A DNA stretch of 64,000 nt. It comes from Xylaria sp. FL1777. Taxonomy: Eukaryota > Ascomycota > Sordariomycetes > Xylariales > Xylariaceae. The notes below the pieces were generated by a model. That model did no database searches, was not told where the DNA came from, and saw only the letters and a program-made list of their open reading frames with translations. The stretch's first letter is position 1. Each line of letters starts with the position of its first letter. This document shows positions 22,316 to 35,700 of the stretch, one piece after another. The stretch spans positions 434,001-498,000 of the forward strand of contig MU400513.1 in NCBI GenBank assembly GCA_022578965.1. The letters are read 5' to 3'. Position numbers and translations under genes: made by a program.

Positions 22316-23626
22316 ATGCAAATCACCATGGCATACTCCAACGAAATATCGCTGGCCTTGCCGCCGTTGATGAAGGGCCCAGTAGGAGGGGCACCCAGGA
22401 TCGACATGGCGAAGCCACAGTTCAGGAAACCACAGCGGTTTCACCCGAAATCACAGCCGTTCGACCCGGAGGACTTGCGTCGGAGGTTGTACGTGGTGAT
22501 CGCCGAGCGGGAGGCGCAGAGCGAGAAGCGGCAACGACAGCGCGTCGACTCGCTGCCGGCGAAGTGGGCGCAGGTGGAGAGGGAACGGGACACGCAGCAG
22601 CTGTACATCGAGCGCCTGGCCGCCACGAACACGGCGACGTGGATGCCCGACATAACGGCGCCGGCTCGGCGGTCGGTGGGAGGAGGAGGAGGAGGAGGAG
22701 CGGTGCCCAAGGCCAGACAACAGCCCTCCCTGCAGGACAAGTTGCGCAACCGACATTCCCTGGTTGCCCCGTCCGAGCTGTCCGATGCTGCCGCCAACAC
22801 GGACGAGTGCCCAAAGTACCGACACGTACCAGAGCAGGCGGCCGCACAGTTCAGCCGCACGACGACCTCGGGCGGCATGCAGGGCGACAAGCCGGCGGTC
22901 CACAGCCTCTCGCGGGCGGCGCTCCGCCTCTACGTAGAAGGGGCGACGTCAGCAGAGCGCTCGGCGATCGACTCGAGCATCACGCCGGGCAAGCAGCGGA
23001 AGATACTCCAGCGGGCGCGCAGCCAGCAGGAGCGGCAGCACGGGCGGAACCAGTTCCAGGAGACGCGGATCGCGGGGGACGAGGCGGCGACATGGCGGCG
23101 GGTTAACAAAGGCGGACCGGCGGGCGAGAGGGGGGCAGAGGACCACGACGGCAGCGGCGGCGGCGGGGTGTCGGCGCTGGCGGACCTGCATCTACACGCG
23201 TACCCGAGCCAGGGCCAGGGCCAGGGCGACGGCGACGGGCTCCGGCACTCGTCCGAGGAGACGCTCGTGGACACGGCCACGGCCAACGAGCACCGCGTCG
23301 ACTGGACGCAGAGCGACGAGATGCTGCCGCACGAGCGGAGGGGCGCCAAGCTGCTGCGGAAGACGACGTCCATCCTCTCGCTCAAGGGCAAGCTGGGCCA
23401 TCTGCGGCGGAATAGCGGCGGCGGCGGCGGCGGCGACAATAAGGAGGGGGATGGCGAGAATAATAATAGTAATAACAGGCTACGTATCGTGACGATACAG
23501 GAGGACTGCGACGAGCAGGCCGAGGCGGACGCCGACGACGGCTCGACGCCCATGAGCCCGCATTCCGGCACCAGCAGCAGTCGGTCTGCGCGGCTGGGGA
23601 TCTGGGGACGGCTGAGGCGGAATTAG
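22316..23626 (+). CDS. fungal hypothetical protein, low complexity, basic helix near N-terminus
   Basis: An uninterrupted 436-codon frame with strong G/C bias at third positions. I do not recognise a family. Residues about 35-105 form a charged helical segment (DPEDLRRRLYVVIAEREAQSEK, LPAKWAQVERERDTQQLYIERL) that may be a coiled coil. Polyglycine runs occur at about 122-129 and 367-375. A conserved-looking block is DKPAVHSLSRAALRLYVEG with AIDSSITPGKQRKILQRARSQ, and the end is RLGIWGRLRRN. The layout (a short structured N-terminus, a disordered middle, a short basic C-terminus) suits a signalling or scaffold protein, but no function can be assigned. An alternative start is the Met at codon 5 (22328). 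Long frames on the opposite strand and in other frames are products of the high GC content. Confidence 0.75.
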   Translation: MQITMAYSNEISLALPPLMKGPVGGAPRIDMAKPQFRKPQRFHPKSQPFDPEDLRRRLYVVIAEREAQSEKRQRQRVDSLPAKWAQVERERDTQQLYIERLAATNTATWMPDITAPARRSVGGGGGGGAVPKARQQPSLQDKLRNRHSLVAPSELSDAAANTDECPKYRHVPEQAAAQFSRTTTSGGMQGDKPAVHSLSRAALRLYVEGATSAERSAIDSSITPGKQRKILQRARSQQERQHGRNQFQETRIAGDEAATWRRVNKGGPAGERGAEDHDGSGGGGVSALADLHLHAYPSQGQGQGDGDGLRHSSEETLVDTATANEHRVDWTQSDEMLPHERRGAKLLRKTTSILSLKGKLGHLRRNSGGGGGGDNKEGDGENNNSNNRLRIVTIQEDCDEQAEADADDGSTPMSPHSGTSSSRSARLGIWGRLRRN

Positions 23627-26610
23627 ACAGACATGTATGTATGTGCGTTTGTGCTTGTGTATGTATGATTTTGATGATTTAGATGAATGGATACACGACG
23701 AGCGAACAAACGGGGAAAGCGTTTAATGATAATATTTTGCTACACACCCGCCAGCTTTCTTTTCGGTCGTGCATGCTTACATGGCGTTGAATGTCTCCAT
23801 GTCCATGTATCTATCTCCTTTAAAGCTTTTGGACGGTGATGGTAGGGGGGGTTCTTATAAGTTTCACTCATTCGGCTAGCTTTGCCGCTTGCTTAATGAT
23901 CCGTCGTCCGGCAGCTATACTTCAGCTAAGTAGGTATATTAGATTCCGGGAGGGGTGGAACGTCGCCGCAGATCCACACGTCGCTGAATAATCCCCGGAC
24001 AACGCGAGCCGCAACCGTCTTGGGGATGGTGAGATGACGACAGTGGAGGATTCCGTCTCGTTTCCTGTAAGCTGACGGACGTTGCAAACGGGCATGCCTA
24101 CTACCTATATCTGGCATCATTTATAACCAAGGTTTGTAGCTGGTCGCAGAGAAACCAACCGCCCTTTTATGAGTGATCGCCAACATTGTCGTCGTCTTGG
24201 TTCGTCGCCGTTGTGACGACCTGCTGCCGATGCCGGTTAATCAACATCCTAATCGCCCACAGAAAATGCACGGCTCGCTCGGAGACAAAGCCGTCCTGAA
24301 ATGTGCCGCCGCACATATTTCGCCGCTCAGAGCATGAATTCTCTACTGATGAACCAAATCCAGACACGATCACTTCCGCACAATTTCGGAAATCCTGATA
24401 CGATATTCGTAGCAGCCCTCAGCCCTCCACACCTCATAAGACAGACTTCGGTGCGTGTAGGGGAGATATCTCGAAACTCCATACAATTTAGCTCATGGAT
24501 AAGAAACTCAAGGGTGAGAAAGGGAGTTTCGTCTTCGCCGATAGAGCCCTTCGCCTTCCATCGTATGGTGAATTTGTGGCTCATGTTCGGCATCCAAATA
24601 CGTAGAGTCAGTCGGGCGAGTACCCCATGATACAGTTCTCACCCCGTGAAGAAATTTAGGCGAATGGTTTTGCACTCATGAGTTCAGATTTGCATGCAGT
24701 CGAGAAAGTCTGGTTTGTGGAGTGGTTTTTCGCTATACGTCATTTACTCGACCCCGACTCCTATCGTGATGCCTGTTGGTCTTGTTAGTACATCGGACAG
24801 AGCTGATTGATGCATCTCTCTGAGGGCATGGGATTTATTCACTTACCTGATGGATCGAATGCCCTGTGTTTGAGCTGCATCTTGTGGTGGATAGGATGTT
24901 CAAATCTCGCCACCCACATTTTGGAGTAAGGTATTATTGCATAAACTGGCACACTTCTCGAAATAACTTGATTAAGAGACATAAAATGAACGTACTGTTG
25001 ATAGAATATACCTTAATCAAGTTATATCGGATAGGGAGTACTTGCTCGATGATACAGAGGGCTATGATAGTGCTAAGCTATAAGGGCTAGACGAAAACAG
25101 CTCATAGAGTCTGAGTAGTCTGAGCATTCCTTTTGTGCCCAAGGAAGATAAACAAATTGCAAACGTGTCAAGCAGCCCGTAATAAGCATTGATGACGTCG
25201 TCGTTACATGGCCATCGCCGGGAATAAGCCCAGCGCAGGCGTCGCAGGACTGGCCAGTTATAAGGTCGACTTCGATACTCTTATTAGAGGGTCAGATTCA
25301 GCTTTTTCAGTAACAAACATTTTGAGGCAGGCCGGTACTATCGAGACGCGAGAAACAACAGGACAACAAGATAGATGACGGCGAGGAATATTGCGCTTTA
25401 AACCACAATTTTCGCATCCCGAGGTGTCTGTCTCAGATAAGGTTTTCCGAGTAGGTAGATAGGTTGCGGTTGCGATATTGTGTGGCGTCCAATGAGCATA
25501 CTTGTCGGCAGCAGAGACATGTAACTGCTGATCACAAGATAAGATCCGTGAAACCTTGCGATATGCCACGAGTTCACACTCCCTCCTTAGAATAGGATGA
25601 GAACGTGAACGAAAACCCATCATGTGCTTAGAAGGAGGGAAATAAAGAGAGAGACAGAGACTAGGAACTATTCCTCCATCTACGGTAGACGCTTATGAAT
25701 TAATTCAGAGCGTGTTAGCTGAGGGAAGCCACGTCCGTTGCCACTTGCAATATCACGAATGGCGGCTTGTGATAGTTTCACATCGGGCGACATGCTCGCG
25801 GTAAGTCTAAGGCTTTGAAGGAGAAGAGGGAAGCAGCGAATGAATGAGCCTACTGAAAACGATGTAAGAGTGAGACATCCACGGTAAGGGCCGAGCTGGC
25901 TAGAAACTGCCGGAGAAGTACGGGATAGTCACACATAAAGTTAACATCTCCCCAAAGTCACATTTGTTTATTCCCGGAAAGCTTCATGTGGTAATTAACA
26001 GCTGATGAGCACTCGTAACGGGCGTCTACAACTCGTACCAAATATATAAGACTTCATTCCTCTTCCATCCCCTTCCTATTCTGATATGCTCGTGTCTAGC
26101 TTATGCATAAAGTACGTTCCCGTACATTTCTCCTATGCCTAATGAGGATATCGTGCGAAGTACCTTTAAGCCTTAACAATAACGAGAGTCAAGGTATTAG
26201 CTAGCCGAAGGAGTCGAGCAACTGTGCGAGGACATTGAAGGGTGAGTGTCAATGAATAGACATGCATACTCAAGCTAAATATATCTTGTGACATGACGAC
26301 ACCTAGCATCCTATTCACCCAAAATGAGACATCGGGGCTGATGACTGAAATCCACCTATACGATACACTCGCCTATTATTGGGTTCCCCATCGCTGGTTA
26401 GTGATATGAGTGTTAGTGATTTTGAGTATTCTCTCGAGTTGAAGTGGGGGAATAACGTACGACTAAGTGAAGTAAGATGCATAAGGGATAGTGACATATT
26501 GTGAAATGATAGTATGTTGACAAGAAGTTGCCCCTCATAAGTACGGCACACCTGAGTTGTTTATACTGGTAACTGTTCGGTTCAGGGTGTATCAGAAGAC
26601 AAGCTACGCT
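23627..26610. other. 3 kb gene-poor stretch
   Basis: No gene recognised. Short frames such as 24301-24630 (+) and 25258-25623 (-) lack any domain or supporting codon bias. Confidence 0.5.
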
Positions 26611-27245
26611 TCAGGATTTCTCATCTCTCAAGAGCTTGCTAATAATCTCAGCGTCCTCCTCTGCTCGCATTTTCCGCGCCTGGTCATCTTGGGCCTGTAT
26701 CCTGGTCTTGAAGATGGAGACTAGATCGCTAAACTCCCGGAGGGCGTCCCTAACGTCTCCTGGAGATGCTTTGATAGATTGTACGAGGTGAACAGCATTG
26801 GTCATCCCCACCTCCTTGGTCCACGGTCGGTTCGCCTTACGAGGGGGAATATTACCGCCGTGACCAGGCTTGGGAGGATCTGTGGCTGTGGCAATGTTCC
26901 AGAGATATTGCTCCAAGTCCGGATACCGCTGAAGAAGAGCCTTGTACTCTGGCGAGTCGGCGATATCGGATAACTTTTCGGGGCGCTGTTGATCTGAAGG
27001 GGCGAGCTGCGCCACTGCATCGAGATCACTGCTCTTCGGGGGGGTTGGTTTCTCCTCGACAGCAGGGTGGTTATCGCGGTGCTCACGAGAGCAGGCCAGA
27101 GAGCAGCTAACCCCAATATTTGTCAATTCAGTCCACACACAGGGTGGCTTCGGCTTAAGACTAACGTGTGTGCGTCACAACGTGGACATCTGTATTTGCC
27201 TTCAACTGTATCGCAAATGACACAGAGGGGACGTGTGGCAGCCAT
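26611..27245 (-). CDS. HIT-type zinc-finger protein (Hit1/ZNHIT3-like)
   Basis: Exons 27245-27166 and 27106-26611, with a 59-nt intron, give 191 residues. The intron splits the zinc finger, and joining restores the full zf-HIT signature: C8-x2-C11, C20-x2-C23, C28-x3-C32-x3-H36 in the segments LCVICDTVEGKYRCPRCDAH and CSLACSREH. The rest includes SPEYKALLQRYPDLEQYLWNIA, which resembles the helical segment after the finger in Hit1/ZNHIT3, and a C-terminal charged helix with RAEEDAEIISKLLRD. Relatives of this size help assemble box C/D snoRNPs, and some act in chromatin-remodelling complexes. The Hit1 assignment is an inference from size and motif order. The start was placed at MAATRPLC since upstream in-frame sequence has no domain and would lie in the leader. 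Confidence 0.85.
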
Positions 27246-28563
27246 GATGGTCAAACGGATCCCCGAATTAGAAAATGCGCCTTGCAAAGCCACCCAAACA
27301 GTTGGGAACGACCCAACAAGACCAAGCCTGGCTATCAAGGAACTATGGCCAATTAGAATTCAAAAGAGAGCTGTTTGGCTGAGACGATGGTGAGGTCGGC
27401 GCACCTCGATAAGCCCCGTCACCAAGAGGATGGCTGTGGCTGTCCAATTCTGCAGGCGCAGAATGTCCCGAATGTTGACCACAGAGTAAACGGGGATATA
27501 AGGCAAGTTATATGCTGAAGCGTGGAGCTCAGATGAGTTGTATATATATTCTATGAATTTTCAAGGTATGTTAGCACACAATGGTCATATGTAGACCAGC
27601 AAAACCAGCTTAGACTAGCATGGGATTTTGTTTCCCTATCTTTCTGTTGATACTAGGTGAATTTGCAACGTAAATAGACAGCTCTCTCTATCACTTGATG
27701 TCATGAGCCGTTTGTTCATACCAGTGTAAAGCCGTGCGAAAATAAGATGGGCGGTTGTTTGGGTACGGATGCGTTGCACTAGTGAAGAAGAGAAGAAGGT
27801 ATTTGGTGAAGAACATCGACCAGTTTGCAACTTTCGGGCGCTTTGCAATGACATGAGAATGTAAATGTCCAATACTAGCGAGGGGACATCACAAGAGACC
27901 GAGGCTTACATTTATTGTTTTGCTGGCATTGCGACGTGGATAGGCGTAAATAATCTCATCTGTACTTGTTAAGATGCCGTCTCACTGACCATCGTTTGAT
28001 TTTTGTGGAGAAGCAGAATCGAATATGGATCTCTGGTTGGTGTGGAAAATCCATGGTTGACTGTCCAACCCTTCAAATATTTTTCAGCTGTGAATGAACG
28101 CATGCATTTCCTTGGTACTAAACCAGGTCTCTCTGTGTGTACATGTATACTTAGATGTGTCTATACAAATGTACAATTGCCTATCTAATACTTTGCTGTA
28201 GACTCCATGCTGTGGATGGTATACCTAATCCATTAATCCAGTTCTTCTGAAAGAGTTAGGGAGGCGGCTCCAGTTGCTGACAGCTGGCCACTCCCGTATT
28301 AGCCAAAACATCACTGCCGATTCGTTCCTCATCTACAATTTCCTGCGTCATTGCCACTGCTTTATAAGCTCGGTAGCACGTCTTATCTTATCGTGCTTCG
28401 GGAAAACGAACAATGGAACTCGAGAAAACAACCTTCTCGTAGCCAGCAATAATCAGTGGCGATGAGACATATCTAAGTCGAGCAAGAATTAAATCAATAT
28501 CTTTCCCTTGATCATCGATTACCGTGAAAAATACCTAAGAGCATATGGCTACAGCCGATTAAG
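27246..28563. other. divergent intergenic region
   Basis: About 1.3 kb between the HIT-finger gene and NFU1, transcribed away from each other. It must hold both promoters. No further gene seen. Confidence 0.5.
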
Positions 28564-29740
28564 ATGCCTCCCGCAAACCTGTTTCGGCCTGCACCGGGCC
28601 TGCTATCGGCCGCCGCCCGACGAACTCGTCCCGAGCGATGTGGCCGGCTATACGATGCCATAGCAGCGCGGAGCGCACACACAAGCGCACGATCTCTGGG
28701 CCGTATAGCGCTATTGCGCCCGACGGCCTCCTCCTCCTCCTCTCCGTTGACCTCAACCCTCGCTCCATCCTCGATGCCCCGCGGCGCCCGCAGCATCTTC
28801 ATCCAGACGGAGACCACGCCGAACCCGGATGCGCTGAAGTTCCTGCCGAACCACCCGGTGATCCCACGCGAGGCCGGCATCCCCTTCATCGAATACCTCA
28901 ACGCGCGGAGCACCATCGCGCCGCCGTACCCCTCGCCGCTGGCCGCGCAGCTCATGAACACGGACGGCGTGACCTCGGTGTTCTACGGCGCCGACTTCAT
29001 CACCGTCACGAAGGCGCCCGACGCCAACTGGGCGCACATCCGGCCCGAGGTCTTCAGCCTCATCACCGAAGCCATCTCCTCGAACCAGCAGCTCGTCACG
29101 GTGAAGGCCGGGGCCGGGGCGGGGACCGGGGCCGTCTCGGCGGGTGGGGAGGGAGAGGGAGAGGGAGAAGTGGCGCGCGGGCAGGAGGTCGAGCGCGATA
29201 GTTTGGCTTACGACGAGAATGACGACGAGGTCGTTGGTATGATCAAGGAGCTCCTCGAGACCCGCATACGCCCCGCCATCCAGGAGGATGGTGGTGATAT
29301 TGAGTTCCGCGGGTTCAAGGACGGTTACGTCATGCTGAAGCTGAGGGGCGCGTGCCGAACCTGCGACTCCAGCACTGTCACGCTACAGAACGGCATAGAG
29401 GGCATGCTGATGCACTACGTAAGTTTTCCCGCCCAATCCTCTCGCCTCTCCCTTCGTTGTCAATTCTATCTCTCCCCTTTCACGAGCCGCGAGGTCACTG
29501 CTGGGTTGACACGAGCTTATCTGGCTACTTGCATTTATTTCCCGATGTTGTATAGACGGTGCTGATTTAGGTTCCCTGTAGATCGAGGAGGTCAAGGGTG
29601 TCCAGCAAGTGATGGACCAGGAAGAGGAGATCTCTATGCAGGAGTTTGCAAAGTTTGAAGAGAAATTACGTGAACAGAAAGGGCCCGACGCCGCCCCAAC
29701 GACACCAGGGAAAAGATCCTTAGACTCTGTTCCAGGATAG
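28564..29740 (+). CDS. NFU1: NFU1, mitochondrial iron-sulfur cluster carrier
   Basis: Exons 28564-29418 and 29582-29740, with a 163-nt intron, give 337 residues. The first 75 residues are rich in Arg, Ala and Ser and lack acidic residues until late, as expected for a mitochondrial presequence. The Nfu N-terminal domain starts at SIFIQTETTPNPDALKF (about 77) and runs to about 175. A Gly/Glu-rich spacer (about 182-205) leads to the NifU-like C-terminal domain (about 225-305), which contains IQEDGGDIEFRGF and the cluster-binding CRTC (C264, C267). Exon 2 supplies IEEVKGVQQVMDQEEE. Nfu1 hands [4Fe-4S] clusters to lipoate synthase and other matrix enzymes. The spacer is longer than in most family members and lies in a purine-rich repeat (GGGGA/GAGAGG), so it may vary between strains. 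Confidence 0.95.
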
Positions 29741-32700
29741 GCGACTATTTACCTAGCACTGTATAAATTTGATGTAATACTTCCCCAACTTGTTCGACGA
29801 AGCATGCCTCTACCTTGTTCTCAGTGACTACACTAGGGGCGGGAAGCATATTCCCTGGGGCTTGGTGATTTTAGTTGGAAATAAGGTTGGCATATCGCTC
29901 TCAGAGATGAAGTTGCTGGAGACCTTTTCTGGTGTGCCGTCTAGTATAGCGTCTGACCCTGCCCCGCGGTGGCAATCGAGGGGTATAATGCTCCTAATAT
30001 CCTTCATGCGAGTTGAATAAATGCTTGGCGCAGGAGGGGACGCTGGGGGTGGTTCTCGGCCATCTTTTTCAATTCGCCTATGAGCCGTGGCCTGACCAAA
30101 ACACGCATGGTCCAGTCTAGTCTCCGGCACCATGCAGTAGCTCTTGGTGACTGGGCCCCGCGTAGACCGGTCTGTCTGATTCGATGGCGTGTGGGCAGGC
30201 ATGGGGTGGTAGATGTGCGCTGCTGCTCGAAGGAAAACCGAGAGGCCAAGGTACTGTAGCATGACTGGTGCACCGGTGTAGTCATGGTGAGCAGGGTACG
30301 TTTGGTACGCTGGGTATATGGTCACATGGGTTACGTGCAGCTCGAAGCTTTTGCACCTCAACTCCCCAATAGGCCAGTTTCCTCCCGCCCCCGCAAAAAG
30401 ACACACGTTGTACGTCAAGCTGCATGGCTCGCGGCTTTCGCGATGTTTTTCATCTCCATCCCGCCCCGATTTCTCGAATCTGCTTGGAATATTTGCCGCC
30501 TTGACTACGTCTTCCTTGCATCGATCTAGAGAGGCTTACTGTATTTAAGGCGTCGGTGGCGTGCCTTGTTCTTCCTAATAGAAGAATTAGGTGTTGATGA
30601 GTAGCTTTCGTACCGGATGAGGGGCGTTGGGAGTCATGATTGCATCAGACTCATAATTGAAGAAACTCACTCAGGCCGGGCGGATCACGGAACAGCCTCC
30701 AAACTTCTACTACCGCATTTGTAAGTACACGAGCTGCACGCTCTATGTTCAGCCAGTGGTAAGTCGAGATGGACTGGCGGCCAAGCCTCCGCGAAACACC
30801 ATGTTGCTGCTCACTAGCGTCGGGTGCATCATAATTGCATCGTTCGGTGGCTCAAGGATTTCCTCCATTGGCACAATTTAGTGTAAGCCGGTAGAGGATT
30901 TGCTGCTATGCCCTGACAGGATTAAAACGACAGAGTGCCTACCTAGATGACTATTTCCGTTGTTGATTTTGTGTCCGGAATGGAGGTAAACCCCATCTGT
31001 AGGTACATACCTTAATTAAGTCTCTGCGTGACGCAAGCTTGGCAAGCTCGAGGTCGAATCAAAGCTCGCCGTACGTGGTACAGTAACAGGATGTATACTA
31101 CAAGGTACCTATTTTCACTAGTACGGTGTAAGCCGGACCCGCTACCCGCAGATTGAAGGGATCGCGAGGGGAGAATCCGGGGTAAAATTGTATGTCACCC
31201 CTTCTAGACTATGTAGGGTAGTGCCGGAGCCACCCCCAGTTCTGCCCACAAAGTCCTTAGCGCGGGACTGAAAGTGACAAAACTCCTACAGATACTTACT
31301 ACAGATTAAGAATTAGTTCTTGTATGTATATGTAGGAACCTCCACCTTTTGCTGTACTCACACTAGATGCCTGAATGATCAGGATAAGCATCGCTCTTCA
31401 TTTTTAGAACCGTTTTCGTTCTACCTACTTAGGTAGTCACATAGAAATATAAGGCCCAAGTCCGAGTAGTTGATCTGACCTTTCTGAAAAGGGGCTGGGA
31501 GAGGATAGGCATCGTCGGACCTTCTGTGGATCCGTAACAGGACGACTCGCCATTTAGGCTGTCGCTTGCGGAGAGAGAAGACAATGACTACATGTACATG
31601 CGATGACAAGCATCTTTGGTCGTAGCATAGGCGCTTGCTCCTCTGTTGAGGACCTCACATATTCTATGCCGTGCAACACCTAGGCCCTTCTACGCCTATT
31701 TGCATAGCCAACAGCACGATCACTCATCGGCTTGCTAGCATAATATCGATAATATCGCAGGTTGCCAGTATGTGAACGACGACAGCTCGACGGGGGAAAG
31801 GGTGGCTTTTGCAGAGTATCGCGTGTCCAGATCTATCGAGTTGGCGCTTATGATTCGTTACAGCCGTTGCCATACGTTCCGTGGTGGGAGACCCTCCCCC
31901 ACTACCACTTCAGCCCCGAACCATCCATGCCCTCAATTCTTAGAGAGTTATGGTGATGTTCTTTGGCTATGCTTGATGGGAACGAAATTCCTATCGTCAG
32001 GTATAGTACTAATTCTTGCATTCAGTTACGACAAGCGTGGAAGACGCAAGAGAGTGCAAGTTCTGGCGAGCGCCGCCTTCGCTCATTGAACGCAATGCAG
32101 TGAGCGAAAGTTTCCGATCGGCTTCTACTATGTAGTGCAAGCCTGGGCACCTGGCCCCGGCAGGAAATGAGCAAAGCCACCGTCGCGTAACCGCCATTTG
32201 ACCTGCATGCATGAAACACAGACGCAGGAGGCCCGATGTAGCTACAATCGGTCACCGTTAGTTATACTGGCCGTTGTTGTCGTTGTTGTAAGAGCTGTCT
32301 CGATAGCTGTCGGCCGGCTAGGAAGAGCACTGGGCGGGTTCGGCGGTTGATTAGACCCAATGAAGAGCTCGAGCAGCCATCCATACAGTAAGGCCAGCCA
32401 CACTTCTCCGTCTCTTTGTTAAGTCATGGAGGGTGGCACCTGTTTGAGGAACGCATTTGTCTGCCTAGACCCGACGAGAGTTTGCTGCAAAACGTAGATC
32501 TTCGATCGTAACCACCTGGCTCTAAAGGCAAAAATGACGGCCATGAAACTCAAATGTTGATTGGCGCATTTCGGGCTACTTGGAGAGGAACGGGTGGTGC
32601 CATGATTTACGAAGACAGACTGCGACGGCAGCGAATGCATCCGCCCTGCTCCAGAGTCCTGTCAAGAGCAACGACCGCCTAGGAGGCTCGAAGCATAGGA

Positions 32701-35700
32701 ATGTGGGAGTGGAAAGGCTCAAAGCGGCCACTACGGACCATACTATGTGGCTCTCCTTGCGTACCCACATTGGCCCGCACCTGAACTGCGCGAGAGGCGA
32801 GTTGAACACGTTCGAGGTTCTCTCCGGCCAAAGAGACTGCCGCCGTTATTGGGACGTCATTGGCCAGATGCCTCTGCCAGTTGGGACTGGTTTCTGTTCG
32901 GCTGGCCTCGAGACCCGAACGAGGGCGTTCTCGAAGGATATGTAAACTGAGTGATGGATGCGGTAATGGATGCAGTTCTTGCTATGTAACCTAGTGATCT
33001 CCGCCCTCACTGCCTGACTGCATCTAACTTTGTGTTTTCGAGAAACTCGTTCATTGCATACCAAATTTAGCGCACCTGCAGCAGCAGGGTGCAAGAAAGT
33101 TATATTAGCCCTACACCCAATTGGGCCACGAGCAAGGAGATGGGAGGAAGTGCAGCATCATGCATTATTTGGAGGCAGCGGGATTGGGAGAAGTGAGAGG
33201 AGGATGCATACGCAGTATGGAAGCGTGAGAGGAAGTGGGAAGGAGAAGAAAGGGAAGCGAATGAAACCGAATTGTGACCAGACAAGACAGGACAGGACAA
33301 GACAGGACAAGACGATATACATCGCCGGAACATTGAACAGCCTCGCATCTGCTACTCAGATACTGTGGCCAACCGGCAAGTAGACGGCTTCTTAGAAGCT
33401 CGGAAGGGCGTGTTCATCTGTATTATCTGTATTATGTATCCCTATACTACAGGTCCTGGACGTTTATGTATGCAGAGCTCACCACATTCCTAGGTAGTCT
33501 GCACCTAGGTAGGCACAAATCATCTTATTGGTGAAGGGTGTTCGTTAAAGATACCTTCCTAGGTACTTGCATGGAGCGATCCCTGTCCACCTACCTATTT
33601 ATATTACCACACACATTATAAGATCTGTAGGTATATGGCATATAGTTCGAGGTGTCTCCAACTACACCACTACAAGGACCGTCTTGGATCATACGAGCCC
33701 CTATTGACAAGTATCCATATGGTCTTCCGTTGAATGCTATACCCGAGTACTCTTAAGACTCTGGGCGGTGTTATCAGAGACTGTATGGCACTTGCAACCG
33801 GCTACTACTTTAGGCCCTGCAAAGCACGCTGTGACAATATAGTATACGCAGTAGATACATGCAGGGTGGATTTAAGATTGGTTTACCTCGACTTCTCAGT
33901 CGAGGATCTTGTTAATAGACCCATTTCTTAGAGTAAAATAGCCTCTCTCTAGCGGAACGAGTAACAGATGCCCTTCTGGATAGATGAATAGGCAGGTTGG
34001 GATCATGTGGGAATGACGGGCTATTGTATTTCCAAATCGCCCGAGACACACACATCAGTCGCATGATGGTGTGGTTCAGGCGTTGTTGATTCCGTCTCTA
34101 CCTAGGGTATTATTAGGTAACGTGCTTGGATGATGTCTACCTTACCTACCTACTGCGTAGGTACCTCTAGGTAGTCTCGGTGGGTATTTCTAGGTACCTA
34201 TCTCTGCGCCTAAGATTTCCAGAAGGCAGTAGTACGCTGTACCTTCCGTCTCCAATACGGTACCTAGCCCACATCCACCTGCGGCGAGACTTTACATGTA
34301 TACATACATAGGTAAGTAGACAGGGCAGCAGGGATCCTTAGAGTGTACCTACCTTACCTTCACACTAGGTAGTAGGTGGTTTAGTGTAGCTATGGAATAT
34401 GGAAGTCACCGTCCGGGGGTGGCCACAGTATGGATTCAGCATCTCCAGCATGCATTGGCGAACTCTGATCTCCACCAGCCACCTTCCTACCCGCTACAAA
34501 GCGGACGCGAGAGAGACTCTTAGCGGCAGCATACCACTACGCTAGCAGCACAGGTAGCAAAGGACAAGGTACGCTACAAGGTTAGTCGTGTGTGTCGCAA
34601 CGTACCTAACACCCGATGCCAGGGGACTTCTTTGCTACCCTATGTAGGTAGTTGACTCTCGACTCTCTCTCGACTCTCTTCCCCGCTCCCAAATCACCTA
34701 CCTACCTCTTGTTCTCGCTTTTTGCCTTCCTTCTTCCCACCCTTCCCTTCCCCCTTTTTATTCCCTTTGTCTCCTGCGAGTCTTGTCGCAATCCTCCAAC
34801 CAGCCGTAACCTCGAGTTGTGGGCTGACAACTCGTTCTCTCTACACTGCCGGCACGTCACGCTCGCCTCACCAGCTCTGTGACGATCCACGAACCCCTTT
34901 CGACAATGGGCCGCCGCATATAGCGCCGTCGCAATTCGTCGAAGTGAGCTTGCCCCGGAAGAGAAGAGCAGAAAGAAAAAGAGAACAAGCAAGAAGATAA
35001 AGAAGAAGGGGACAGATCGGCGCCCACCCAGAATCTCACCTTGTTATCTCGTCTCATCTCAACCATAACTATAATTCTGTTTATTTTGTTCGCGCGGCCA
35101 ATTGTACTAGACTCGTTATTCGAATATTCTCCAAACCCTCCCGACCCGGTCCGCCCTACGCGAGACACGCGAAATCAAAAAACGCCCTGCGACCTTGTTG
35201 CCCACAGCTGACACGTTCCTCCACATCTTGTTCCTCTTGTCTTTGTCTTAGGCTCCAAGAAGGGTCACTGTCGCGGCGTGTCTAGAGGCCTTGGCCAATC
35301 CACTGGCGTTCCGAACTGGGCTTTTTTTTTTAGTGCAGCCGTTGCCGGTATTTCTTTTCTTTTTCCTTTGATTCCCTGATCTCTGGTCGGTTGCTAGACG
35401 GATTCGCGATACCCCATGATAGACGTAATAATACTCAGACTGGTCAGTATACCGAATTCTTTCCCGTCTAGTTTATACATATCCATCTCGCAACTATATA
35501 CCCTTGCTATGATGCATGCCAACGCTACGTCGTAGAGTTGGACGATATTAAGTATTTAGGCCCCTAGTAAGATTTTGTTGTTGGGGGCCAGAAACAAACC
35601 CAATTCGGCATTCAGCTACCAATGAAGTTCTTCAACTGTTCCAGCCCTGTTCGCCTCACAAATGTGTGCTAATACGTCCTACAGTTTTACGACTCCATTA

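Noticed and set aside
22930..23571. Long minus-strand frames across the 22.3-23.6 kb gene
   Set aside because: Mirror images of the GC-rich coding frame; serine- and proline-rich without structure.
29828..30418. 196-codon minus-strand frame downstream of NFU1
   Set aside because: Begins at a non-ATG codon, has an irregular composition and no domain. Most likely chance.
34722..35000. 92-codon frame in the CT-rich block
   Set aside because: Low-complexity translation of a pyrimidine tract, probably untranslated leader.
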